This document shows, one piece after another, positions 8,597-16,933 of a stretch of 64,000 nt of DNA (the stretch's first letter is position 1; each line of letters opens with the position of its first letter). Made by a program: the position numbers and the translations under genes. The stretch covers positions 6,105,501 to 6,169,500 of the forward strand of contig NZ_CP121695.1 in assembly GCF_029761915.1 (NCBI RefSeq). The letters are read 5' to 3'. The DNA is from Bradyrhizobium sp. CB1650 (GTDB taxonomy: Bacteria > Pseudomonadota > Alphaproteobacteria > Rhizobiales > Xanthobacteraceae). The notes under the pieces are model-generated. The model made no database searches and was not told where the DNA came from. It saw only the letters and a program-made list of their open reading frames with translations.

Positions 8597-9559
8597 ATGC
8601 TCAATCGACGCAGCGTCCTGCTTGCCTCCCTTTCCGCCGGAGTAGCCATGACCAGCAAAGCCCACGCCAAGGCGGTGCAGCCCGCGACGCCGGTCAATTT
8701 CGACGTCCCGCTGCACGCCTGCGACTGCCACACCCATATCCACGGCGATCCCGAGAAGCTTCCATTCTTCGCGGGGCGCGTCTATACGCCGGAGCCGGCA
8801 TCGCCGGAGGAGATGGCGGCGCTGCACAAGGCGCTGCATATCGAGCGCGTGGTGATCGTGACGCCAAGCGTCTACGGCACCGACAACGCCTCCACCCTGT
8901 TCGGCATGAAGGCGCGCGCCGCGACCGCGCGCGGGGTCGCCGTGATCGACGACAAGACGACGGAGGCCCAGCTCGATACGATGCAGCAGGACGGCTTCCG
9001 CGGCATCCGCATCAATCTCGCGACCGGCGGCATCAGCGATCCCAATGTCGGCCGTGCCCGCTTCACCGCAGCGGTCGAGCGCATGAAGGCGCGCGGCTGG
9101 CACGTGCAGCTTTACACGACGCTGCCGATGATCTCGGCGATCAAGGATCTCGTGCTGGCTGCGCCCGTGCCGGCCGTGTTCGACCATTTCGGCGGCCTCG
9201 AGGCCTCGCTCGGGCTGGAGCAGCCGGGATTTTCCGAGCTGATCGCGCTCGTCAAATCCGGCAAGGCCTATGTGAAGATTTCAGGGGCCTATCGTTCGTC
9301 GAAACTCGCGCCCGACTATCAGGACATGGTCGGCTATGCGCGCGCGCTGATCGCGGCGAATCCGGACCGCATCGTCTGGGGCACCGACTGGCCGCATCCG
9401 GATTCCAGTCGCGTCGAGGGACGCAAGGCCACCGACATCGCGCCGCTCTATCAGATCGACGACGGCCGCCTGCTCAACCAGCTTCCGGTCTGGGCGCCGG
9501 ATGCGGAGGTGCGCAAGAAGATCCTGGTCGACAATCCGGCGCGGCTCTACGGGTTCTGA
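8597..9559 (+). CDS. Tat-exported amidohydrolase (amidohydrolase_2 / dicarboxylate-lactonase-like)
   Basis: A 320-residue TIM-barrel metal-dependent hydrolase. The N-terminus NRRSVLLASLSAGVAMTSKAHA is a twin-arginine signal, so it is probably exported folded. Motifs: CDCHTHIHGDPEK (metal-binding HxH), VFDHFGGLE, YVKISGAYR, and VWGTDWPHPD with the C-terminal catalytic Asp, as in 2-pyrone-4,6-dicarboxylate lactonase and related enzymes. The substrate is unknown. A strong ribosome site (ggcggggagag) precedes ATG 8597. It ends 6 bp from the convergent czcA-like gene. The 218 bp upstream show nothing I can name. Confidence 0.87.
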   Translation: MLNRRSVLLASLSAGVAMTSKAHAKAVQPATPVNFDVPLHACDCHTHIHGDPEKLPFFAGRVYTPEPASPEEMAALHKALHIERVVIVTPSVYGTDNASTLFGMKARAATARGVAVIDDKTTEAQLDTMQQDGFRGIRINLATGGISDPNVGRARFTAAVERMKARGWHVQLYTTLPMISAIKDLVLAAPVPAVFDHFGGLEASLGLEQPGFSELIALVKSGKAYVKISGAYRSSKLAPDYQDMVGYARALIAANPDRIVWGTDWPHPDSSRVEGRKATDIAPLYQIDDGRLLNQLPVWAPDAEVRKKILVDNPARLYGF

Positions 9560-9564
9560 CCGAC

Positions 9565-12500
9565 TCAGCGCGCACGGCGCGAGAAGAAGGAGATCAGGAC
9601 CGGCAACGTCACCAGGATGACGAGCGGCGCCAGCATCATGCCGGTGACGACGACGACCGCGAGCGGCTTCTGCACCTGCGATCCGATGCCCTCCGACAGC
9701 GCAGCGGGAAGCAGGCCGACGCCGGCGACCACGCAAGTCATCAGGACCGGTCGAAGCTGCAACTCGCCGGTGCGCACCACCGCGGTCATCCGGTCCATGC
9801 CCTCCTCGATGAGCTGATTGAACTGCGACAGGATGATGATGCCGTCCATCACGGCGATGCCGAACAGCGCGATGAAACCGATCGCCGCGGAGACGCTGAA
9901 TGCGGTGCCGGTGATCAGGAGACCCAGCACACCGCCGAAGATCGCCATCGGGATCACGCTCATGGCGAGCAGCGTGTCCGTCATCGAGCCGAAGTTGAAC
10001 CAGAGTAGAATGCCGATCAGCGCCAGCGAGATCGGCACCACGATCGAGAGCCGCTTGATCGCGTCCTGAAGGTTGCCGAACTCGCCGACCCATTCCATGT
10101 GCGAGCCGGGCGGCAACTGCACCTGGTCGGAGATCTTCTGCTGCGCCTCGCGGATCGCGCTGCCGAGGTCGCGCTCGCGCACCGAGAACTTGATCGGCAG
10201 ATAGCGCTCCTGCTGCTCGCGATAGATGTAGGCAGCGCCGGAGACCAGGCTGATGGTGGCGACCTCGCTCAAGGGAATCTGCGTGATCGTGCCATTCGGC
10301 CCGGGCGCACCGATGCGCAGGTTTTGGATCGCCTCCGCACTCTTGCGATATTCCGGCGCTAGGCGGACGATGATCGGGAAGTGGCGGTCGCTTCCGGGCT
10401 CGTAGAGGTCGCCGGCGGTATCGCCACCGATGGCGACCTTGATGGTCGCATTGATGTCGCCGGGCGCAAGGCCGTAGCGTGCGGCCTTGGCACGGTTGAT
10501 GTCGATCTGAATGGTCGGCTGCCCGAGCGAGGTGAACACCGCAAGGTCGGTGACGCCCTGCACGGTCGCCAGCACCGACTTGATCTTGTTGGCGGTGTCG
10601 GTCAGCGCCTGGAGATCGCTGCCGAACAGCTTGATCGAGTTCTCGCCCTTCACGCCGGAGACGGCCTCCGAGACGTTGTCCTGGAGATATTGCGAGAAGT
10701 TGAACTCGACGCCGGGGAAACGGTCATCGAGCTGCTTGAGCAATTGCGCGGTCAGCTCTTCCTTGTCGTGGGTTCCCGGCCACTGGCTGGCCGGCTTGAG
10801 CGGCGCGAAGAACTCGGCGTTGAAGAAGCCGGCCGCGTCGGTGCCGTCGTCGGGACGGCCGTGCTGCGAGACGACGGCTTCTACCTCGGGCCGGCTGCGG
10901 ATCAGCTTGCGCATCTCGTTGACGTAGGTGTTGCCTTCCTGGAGCGAGATGGTCGGCGGCAGCGTGGCGCGGATCCAGAGATTGCCCTCTTCCAGCTTGG
11001 GCAGGAATTCGAGGCCAAGCAGGCGACTGAACGCAATCGTCATCACGACGATGCCGACCGCGCCGCCGAGCACGATGGTACGATTGGCAACCGCCCAACG
11101 CAGCACCGGCGAGTAGAGCCGGTGCAGGATCAGCATGACCTTGGTCTCGGTTTCCTCGACATGCGCCGGCAGGATGATCGCGGACAGCGCCGGCGTCACC
11201 GTGAAGGTCGCGAGCAGGCCGCCGGCGAGCGCATAGGCATAGGTGCGTGCCATCGGCCCGAAGATGTTGCCCTCGACGCCCGAGAGCGTGAACAGCGGCA
11301 AGAAGGCTGCGATGATGATGGCGGCGGCAAAGAAGATCGAGCGAGACACGTCGGCCGCGGCGCTGAGGATGGCATGGCTCTTCATGCCGAACAGCGTCTC
11401 GTTCGACACCTGCTCGAATTCCGTGAGCGGCGTGGTCTGGGTCAGGCGGCGGAAGATCGCCTCCACCATGATGACGGTGGCATCCACAATCAGGCCGAAG
11501 TCGATCGCCCCGACCGACAAGAGGTTTGCCGATTCCCCGCGCAGCACCAGGATGATCACGGCGAAGAACAGCGCGAACGGAATGGTGGCGCCGACGATCA
11601 ACGCACTGCGCAGGTCGCCCAGGAAGATCCACTGCAGCAGCACGATCAGCAAAATACCGACCACCATGTTGTGCAGCACGGTGTGGGTGGTGAGGTCGAT
11701 CAGGTCCTTGCGGTCGTAGATGCGCTCGATGTGCACGCCGGGCGGCAGGATGGTCGAATTGTTGATCTGGTGAACGAGCTGCTCGACGCGCTTGATGGTC
11801 GGCGTGCTTTGCTCGCCGCGGCGCATCAAGACGATGCCTTGAACGATGTCGTCGGCATCGTCGAGGCCGGCGATGCCGAGCCGCGGCTTCTCGCCGACGG
11901 TCACGGTCGCGACGTCCTTGACCAGCACCGGATTGCCCGCGGTCTGCGCGATCATGGTGTTGGCGAGGTCGTCGATGGAGCGGATGAGGCCGACCCCGCG
12001 TACCACGGCCGACTGCGAGCCGATGTTGACGGTGTTGCCGCCGACATTGACGTTGGAGTTGCTCACCGCCTGGAGCACTTGCGGCAGCGTGAGCCCGTTT
12101 GCGATCAGCTTGTTGAAGTCGACCTGCATTTCGTAGGTCTTGGTCTTGCCGCCCCATCCCGTCACGTCGATCACGCCGGGCACGGCGCGGAAGCGGCGTT
12201 GCAGGATCCAGTCCTGGATGGTCTTGAGATCGAGCACGCTATAGTTCGGCGGACCGACAAGGCGATAGCGGAAGATTTCGCCGATCGGGCTGAGCGGCGA
12301 GATTTGCGGCTGCACGTTGCCGGGCAAGGGCGCGAGCTGTGCCAGCCGGTTCAGCACCTGCTGCAACGCCTCGTCATAGGTGTAGGCGAAGGAGAACTGC
12401 AGCTTGATGTCGGAGAGGCCGTAGAGCGAGATGGTGCGGATGGTCGTGAGGTTCTTGAGACCTGCCACCTGAGTCTCGATCGGAATCGTGATGTAGCGCT

Positions 12501-12681
12501 CGATCTCTTCCGCCGACAGGCCCGGGCTCTGCGTCACGACGTCGACCATCGGCGGGGTCGGATCGGGATAGGCCTCGATGTTGAGCTGGTTGAACGCGAT
12601 CAGGCCGCCGATCAGCACGGCGACAAACATGCCGACCATCAGGAAGCGCCGGTTGACGGCAAGGGCGACGAGGCGATCCAT
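9565..12681 (-). CDS. CzcA/CusA-family heavy-metal RND efflux pump
   Basis: A 1038-residue inner-membrane proton-driven pump with the usual length and order: an N-terminal membrane helix (about 12-30), a large periplasmic loop, a membrane bundle, and a second loop and bundle. The HME-type motif DFGLIVDATVIMVE lies in the fourth membrane segment region, where its acidic residues carry protons, which places it in the heavy-metal branch rather than the multidrug branch. It follows the adaptor gene on the same strand, separated by a 221-bp gap largely filled by a repeat. Together they should export metal cations (Zn, Co, Cd, Cu or Ag); the metal cannot be told. No outer membrane partner is adjacent. 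Confidence 0.94.
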   Translation of the reverse strand: MDRLVALAVNRRFLMVGMFVAVLIGGLIAFNQLNIEAYPDPTPPMVDVVTQSPGLSAEEIERYITIPIETQVAGLKNLTTIRTISLYGLSDIKLQFSFAYTYDEALQQVLNRLAQLAPLPGNVQPQISPLSPIGEIFRYRLVGPPNYSVLDLKTIQDWILQRRFRAVPGVIDVTGWGGKTKTYEMQVDFNKLIANGLTLPQVLQAVSNSNVNVGGNTVNIGSQSAVVRGVGLIRSIDDLANTMIAQTAGNPVLVKDVATVTVGEKPRLGIAGLDDADDIVQGIVLMRRGEQSTPTIKRVEQLVHQINNSTILPPGVHIERIYDRKDLIDLTTHTVLHNMVVGILLIVLLQWIFLGDLRSALIVGATIPFALFFAVIILVLRGESANLLSVGAIDFGLIVDATVIMVEAIFRRLTQTTPLTEFEQVSNETLFGMKSHAILSAAADVSRSIFFAAAIIIAAFLPLFTLSGVEGNIFGPMARTYAYALAGGLLATFTVTPALSAIILPAHVEETETKVMLILHRLYSPVLRWAVANRTIVLGGAVGIVVMTIAFSRLLGLEFLPKLEEGNLWIRATLPPTISLQEGNTYVNEMRKLIRSRPEVEAVVSQHGRPDDGTDAAGFFNAEFFAPLKPASQWPGTHDKEELTAQLLKQLDDRFPGVEFNFSQYLQDNVSEAVSGVKGENSIKLFGSDLQALTDTANKIKSVLATVQGVTDLAVFTSLGQPTIQIDINRAKAARYGLAPGDINATIKVAIGGDTAGDLYEPGSDRHFPIIVRLAPEYRKSAEAIQNLRIGAPGPNGTITQIPLSEVATISLVSGAAYIYREQQERYLPIKFSVRERDLGSAIREAQQKISDQVQLPPGSHMEWVGEFGNLQDAIKRLSIVVPISLALIGILLWFNFGSMTDTLLAMSVIPMAIFGGVLGLLITGTAFSVSAAIGFIALFGIAVMDGIIILSQFNQLIEEGMDRMTAVVRTGELQLRPVLMTCVVAGVGLLPAALSEGIGSQVQKPLAVVVVTGMMLAPLVILVTLPVLISFFSRRAR

Positions 12682-12698
12682 TCAGGTCTTCGAGCGTT

Positions 12699-12865
12699 CT
12701 CCCTCTCCCCACTTGCGGGGAGAGGGTTGGGGTGAGGGGACTCTCCGCGAGGACGGTGCGAGTTGGACTCGTGGAGAGTCCCCCTCACCCGGATTGCACC
12801 GGACGATGCTTCGCATCGCCGAGCGCAATCCGACCCCTCCCCGCAAGCGGGGCGAGGTGAAGTCC
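12699..12865. repeat. Palindromic intergenic repeat, copy 1 (ctctcccc...ggggagag type)
   Basis: The segment has nested inverted repeats: ccctctcccc with ggggagaggg near the left end; ggggactctcc near 12737 with ggagagtccccc near 12773; and ctccccgcaagcggggcgag near the right end. A second copy with the same outer blocks (agagggttggggtgagggg; gagagtccccctcacccgga; gcggggcgaggtgaag) lies at 25991-26179, with different central sequence. It fills most of the gap between the adaptor and pump genes, so a transcript covering both would carry a large hairpin. Confidence 0.72.
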
Positions 12866-12902
12866 ATTGCGGAACGACCAGTGAAAACAAGTTCGTCCTG
12901 CT

Positions 12903-14147
12903 TTAGCTACCGGACGCCGCGCGGTCGATGAACAGGCTGCCCTTGGTGATGATCTGCTCGCCGGGCTTGAGGTTGCTGGTGACCTCGACGAGGTCGCCAT
13001 TGACGAGGCCGATCTTGATGTGGCGCAGCTCGACCGACTTGTCGTCGCGCGCGACCCAAATGCGGACCTGGTCACCCTCATAGATCAGCGCCTGCTTCGG
13101 CACCGCGGGCGCGGCGCGGTCCGCGGCCGAATAGATCGTGACGTTGGCGAACATCTCCGGCTTGAGCAGGCCATCCTTGTTGTCGATGGTGGCACGGACC
13201 AGCAGGCGCCGCGTAGTGGGATCGATCGCCGCGGCGACGTAGTTGATCTTGGCAGTCAGCGGGCGGCCCGGCAGCGCCATCACGTTGACGGTGATGTCCT
13301 GCCCGATGCAGACCGAGGCCGCATCGCTCTCGCGCACGAAGGCGGTGAGCCAGACCGTGGAGAGGTCACCGATCACGAAGACCGGATCGCTGGCGCCGGA
13401 GTTGACGTACTGGCCGGGACCGATCTTGCGCTGCACGACCGTGCCTGCGATCGGCGAATAGATCGTGATCTCCGGATTGATGCTGCCCTTGTCCTGGAAC
13501 GCCTTGATCGACTCGTTGGTGAAGCCGAGGATACGCAGCTTGTTGCGCGCGGCCTCCAGCGCCGTCCCCGAGGAGCGCATGTCGTTCTGCGCCTGGACCT
13601 GGGTTGCTTCCGCCTGCTGATAATCCTTCAGCGGGATGGCGTGGCCTTCGTAGAGATCCTTGGCGCGCTTGAACTGGATGTCGGCGAGCTCGAGCGCCGA
13701 CTTCGCCTTGTTCTGCGAAGTCATCGCCGCGATGAAATCGTTCTGGGCCTGCACGGTGTCGGCGGCCTCGATCGTAAACAGCGGTTGACCTTGCTTCAGG
13801 CTCTCGCCCGGCTTGGCGAGGAGCTTGGTCACCCGGCCCGCATAGGGCGAGAACACCGGCGTCGAGCGATCCTCGTCGACCGCCACCTTGCCTTCGGTGA
13901 CATATTCCGCGCGGAAGGTCTTGGCCTTGACAGGCTCGATTGTCAGCGTCGCCCATTCCGATGGGGTCGGCGTGAAATTCTGGGCGTTCCTGCGCGACTG
14001 GCTGGAGATTTCGGAGTGGTTCTTCTCCTTGGCCCCTGCAAAGACGAAGCCATAGACGCCGGCACCGGCAAGCAGCAGTAAAACTACGGATGTGATCACC
14101 CGTCGCTTTGTAAGCACCTGCAATCGCTTGGTATTTTCAGCTACCAT
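12903..14147 (-). CDS. RND efflux periplasmic adaptor (CzcB/CusB-like)
   Basis: A 414-residue membrane-fusion protein. A membrane anchor or signal (VITSVVLLLLAGAGVYGFVFA, about residues 16-36) is followed by a beta-barrel/lipoyl segment (GRVTKLLAKPGESLKQGQPL), a helical hairpin (about 125-205, ENDF/QNKAK-type heptads), the second lipoyl half (SPIAGTVVQRKIGPGQYV) and a C-terminal barrel. It links the CzcA-like pump to an outer membrane channel. It is the first gene of the pair and ends 221 bp before the pump start. I see no metal-binding His/Met-rich extension, so metal choice is unresolved. Confidence 0.92.
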   Translation of the reverse strand: MVAENTKRLQVLTKRRVITSVVLLLLAGAGVYGFVFAGAKEKNHSEISSQSRRNAQNFTPTPSEWATLTIEPVKAKTFRAEYVTEGKVAVDEDRSTPVFSPYAGRVTKLLAKPGESLKQGQPLFTIEAADTVQAQNDFIAAMTSQNKAKSALELADIQFKRAKDLYEGHAIPLKDYQQAEATQVQAQNDMRSSGTALEAARNKLRILGFTNESIKAFQDKGSINPEITIYSPIAGTVVQRKIGPGQYVNSGASDPVFVIGDLSTVWLTAFVRESDAASVCIGQDITVNVMALPGRPLTAKINYVAAAIDPTTRRLLVRATIDNKDGLLKPEMFANVTIYSAADRAAPAVPKQALIYEGDQVRIWVARDDKSVELRHIKIGLVNGDLVEVTSNLKPGEQIITKGSLFIDRAASGS

Positions 14148-14302
14148 GGGGCCCGGTCATGTCTGCGATGATATCGGCAAATGACCGCGTCATCGGTTGC
14201 GCTAATAGTGCCGAATTGGGATTTCAAACAACCTAAAAAACGCAGGTCGCCTTTCGGTTTGCGTTAAAATTCTGCCACGTGAGCGCTTACGTCAGCTTGG
14301 TG

Positions 14303-15703
14303 TCAGCTACGAGCCGGCCAGTGTGCCGGATGGCTGCCGAGCGGCATCGCCGGACGGCTCCATTGCGCCGGTGTTTTCGACAGCAGCGCCGAATGCTTCA
14401 CCGCCTTCAGCGTGCCGAAGCCAGATGGCATGGTTTCGATGAACGCCAGATGTACGGCATCCCCCGGAATATCCGGGGTGTTCAGCCCAGCTTCGAGCCG
14501 GCCGAGATTCCACAACCAGCGTCCGGTCTGCGCCAGCGATACGCGCACGTGCCAGCTTCCACCTTCGCGGGCCTGGCGGACCTTTGCCATCATCGCGCCG
14601 AACGCCATCAGATAGCCGGTGGCATGATCGAGCATCTGCGCCGGCAATTCCTTGGGCCCGTCAGTGCCGGCCGCCTGGCCCTCGGCATGGTTGAAGCCGG
14701 TCGCGGTCTGCACCAGCGAGTCGAAGCCGCGCCGCTCGGCCCACGGACCGGCATGGCCGTAGGCCGACAGCGTGACATAGACGATGCCGGGATTGATCTC
14801 TGCTGCGTCCTGCGGTGAAAAGCCGAGAGCGGCGAGCGCGCGCGGGCGATAGCCTTGCGAGAAGATGTCGGCCTCTTCCAACAACTCGCGCAATTGCGCC
14901 CTGCCCGCCTCGCTTCTGAGCTCGACGAAGGTGGTGAGCTTGCCGCGACCGGTATCGATGGTAAGCCAGGAAATGGCCGGCAGCTCGGGTCCGCAGATCA
15001 GAAGCACGTCTGCGCCGTGCGCCGCGAACGTACGGCCAGCGACAGGGCCGGCGATCACGCGGGAGAGATCGAGTACGCGAAGGCCGGCCAGCGGGCGATC
15101 GCCTTCAGGCCATGGCTTTGGCGGCGCATCGCCGATCTTCTCGATCGAGACCAGCGGCAGTTCGGCGAGGGCGTGCGCCTGCGGCAGCGCCGACCATTCC
15201 TCATAGGAGCGCATCAAGGCGACGACGCCACCAGCGGCATAAGCCGCAGTCTCGAAATCCTCGCCCTTCCATTGCATCAGTGCGGCCTGCACCTTCTCGC
15301 GCTCCGGCTCGCAGGCCAGCACCTTGCAGACGGCGTCGCGGTGATGCGGGAAGTTGGTATGGCAGCGGACGAAGCGGTTGTCGCCGGTCTTGTAGACGCC
15401 CGCAATGGCGTCCCAGGCCGGCGGCGGCGGCTTGTCGTCGACACGCAAATAGCGCTCGGAGCGGCATTCGACGACGGCGTGTCGCATGTCGACAAGGACG
15501 TCCTGCAGCTCGCCGCTGCGCAGTCGCCAGATTTCCGCGGCGGCAAGACCCGCGGCCGCAATGCTGGCCTGGCCTGCAACCGCGACTCGAAACGAGGACG
15601 GGATTTGCGGCTCCTCCCCTGTCAGCCGCACGCGTTCGAGCGCGGCCACCTCGCCGCCGACGGAGGTCCAGATGTCCCTGAGGATACCGGCGGGGCTTTG
15701 CAT
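14303..15703 (-). CDS. Class III CoA-transferase (CaiB/BaiF family)
   Basis: A 466-residue family III CoA-transferase. The core from about residue 195 reads LAGLRVLDLSRVIAGPVAGRTFAAHGAD, with the usual nucleotide-fold start, followed by YRPRALAALGFS and VYVTLSAYGHAGPWAERRGFD; LDHATGYLMAFGAM holds the region of the catalytic Asp. An N-terminal extension (1-190) resembles the double-domain members of the family. Such enzymes move CoA from an acyl-CoA to a carboxylic acid; the substrate is unknown. I chose ATG 15703 because GGGAGAG lies 9 bases upstream. It is divergent from the small membrane protein gene at 15761. Confidence 0.85.
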   Translation of the reverse strand: MQSPAGILRDIWTSVGGEVAALERVRLTGEEPQIPSSFRVAVAGQASIAAAGLAAAEIWRLRSGELQDVLVDMRHAVVECRSERYLRVDDKPPPPAWDAIAGVYKTGDNRFVRCHTNFPHHRDAVCKVLACEPEREKVQAALMQWKGEDFETAAYAAGGVVALMRSYEEWSALPQAHALAELPLVSIEKIGDAPPKPWPEGDRPLAGLRVLDLSRVIAGPVAGRTFAAHGADVLLICGPELPAISWLTIDTGRGKLTTFVELRSEAGRAQLRELLEEADIFSQGYRPRALAALGFSPQDAAEINPGIVYVTLSAYGHAGPWAERRGFDSLVQTATGFNHAEGQAAGTDGPKELPAQMLDHATGYLMAFGAMMAKVRQAREGGSWHVRVSLAQTGRWLWNLGRLEAGLNTPDIPGDAVHLAFIETMPSGFGTLKAVKHSALLSKTPAQWSRPAMPLGSHPAHWPARS

Positions 15704-15760
15704 GGCCGTTGCTCTCCCTTTAGTTTTGCCGACCATCCCATTAGCACGGAAAGGACTGCA

Positions 15761-16048
15761 ATGGCCGCCATCGATCCCCTCACTGCGGGCGCCGTGTTCG
15801 TCGCAACGGCGGCGACCGACGCAGTCTATGTGATGTTCACCTCCGCCGTCGTCGCGCGCAAGCGCGTGCCGGCTGCGACCTGGAGCGCGATCTGGTACCT
15901 GCTCTCGTCCTACGCGGTGATCAGCTACACCGAAAACGCCGTCTATGTCGCTTTCGCGGCGCTCGGCTCATGGGTCGGCGCCTACGCATCGCTGACCTTC
16001 CTGCACCGCCCACCTGGCGGCCCGCCGGTGGGCGCCGCGCCGGAGTAG
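15761..16048 (+). CDS. Small membrane protein, hypothetical
   Basis: A 95-residue protein with two or three hydrophobic segments (GAVFVATAATDAVYVMFTSAVV; IWYLLSSYAVISY; VAFAALGSWVGAYASLTFL) and a short Pro/Gly-rich tail (RPPGGPPVGAAPE). AAGGAC stands 6 bases ahead of ATG 15761. It is divergent from the CoA-transferase gene, with starts 57 bp apart. I recognise no named family; the short gene is supported by its ribosome site and membrane topology. Confidence 0.62.
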   Translation: MAAIDPLTAGAVFVATAATDAVYVMFTSAVVARKRVPAATWSAIWYLLSSYAVISYTENAVYVAFAALGSWVGAYASLTFLHRPPGGPPVGAAPE

Positions 16049-16094
16049 CGTAAGACATCGCGAAGACTCTCGTCAGTGTCGTCCTGGCGAACAG

Positions 16095-16799
16095 CTAAGA
16101 CTGCGGCGAGACGGATGCGCGCTGGCGCCGCCTGCGGATCAGCCACATCGCCCATCTGATGATCCAGTCCGGGGCGTTTACATAGCGTAATACTTCGATT
16201 TGCCCGTCCTCTTTGCGCTCATGAAAGCTCGCATCGGCAAAGTAGTCATTGTGGTTCGCAGCGCACCACTCCAACGTACGCGCAATCTCGTTCCGCAGCG
16301 GCTCGGTATTCGGCAATTTGCTAAGGAAGTTCAGCTCCCGGCGAAGACAGATCGCTTCGATCCGGGTACGTATCGCCTCGACATAGGAGATCCCCCAGCC
16401 CTCGAGGCGTGCGTGGGTCGCTTCATGGATGAAGGTGGACGCGATCTGCTCGAGCGTCATCGTGTCCCTTAGAACGTATCGCTCGTCGAGCACGCAAGCG
16501 TTCAATGACCGGTCATAGTGCGCTTGGGCGCTGGGGAGCAGTTGCACCCATATTCGGTCGAGATTGCGCGTGATCCGGGCATAACCAAGTGCGTCGTGGC
16601 GCTTAATGAGCTGGAGGGCCTCCTCCACGCGGCGCAGCGCCGGGTGGGGCTCGCTTTCGGACGACCCGACCCAAAGCCCGTCGATTGTTCTGCCTTTGGA
16701 AAACCAGAGAGCCAGCGTATCGATCCGGGATGGCTTTCGATCCGACTTTACGGCGACAGCGAGGCCACGCGATCGGTGCGGCGATTCTGACTGCTGCAA
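16095..16799 (-). CDS. Hypothetical protein with a zinc-metallopeptidase-like HEATH motif
   Basis: A 234-residue protein containing HExxH (HEATH, H125-E126-H129) inside a helix FIHEATHARLEGWG, the zinc-binding signature of metallopeptidases, with a Glu-rich helix after it (YVEAIRTRIEAICLRRELNF) that could give the third ligand. The C-terminus has a hydrophobic/basic end (DWIIRWAMWLIRRRRQR) that may bind membrane. No signal peptide is seen. The first usable start is TTG 16799, with GGGGTG just upstream; there is no in-frame ATG before residue 114, so the start is uncertain. It lies convergent with the small membrane protein and upstream of the dnaE2 end. The peptidase role is inferred from the motif only. 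Confidence 0.6.
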   Translation of the reverse strand: MQQSESPHRSRGLAVAVKSDRKPSRIDTLALWFSKGRTIDGLWVGSSESEPHPALRRVEEALQLIKRHDALGYARITRNLDRIWVQLLPSAQAHYDRSLNACVLDERYVLRDTMTLEQIASTFIHEATHARLEGWGISYVEAIRTRIEAICLRRELNFLSKLPNTEPLRNEIARTLEWCAANHNDYFADASFHERKEDGQIEVLRYVNAPDWIIRWAMWLIRRRRQRASVSPQS

Positions 16800-16933
16800 G
16801 CATCACCCCGTCATATTCCCATCGAGCTCGACGAACGATATAGGCCTGTCTCGCTTTCAGGTTGCTTAGAGACTTGATTCAAATTGTTTCGGTCGCCGGG
16901 GGATTGTCCGATGCGGCGACTTATTCGTGGCCC

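Noticed and set aside
10381..12735. 784-codon open frame antisense to the czcA-like pump
   Set aside because: The reverse strand encodes a complete RND pump; this frame is rich in Arg/Asp/Gln/His and shows no known motif.
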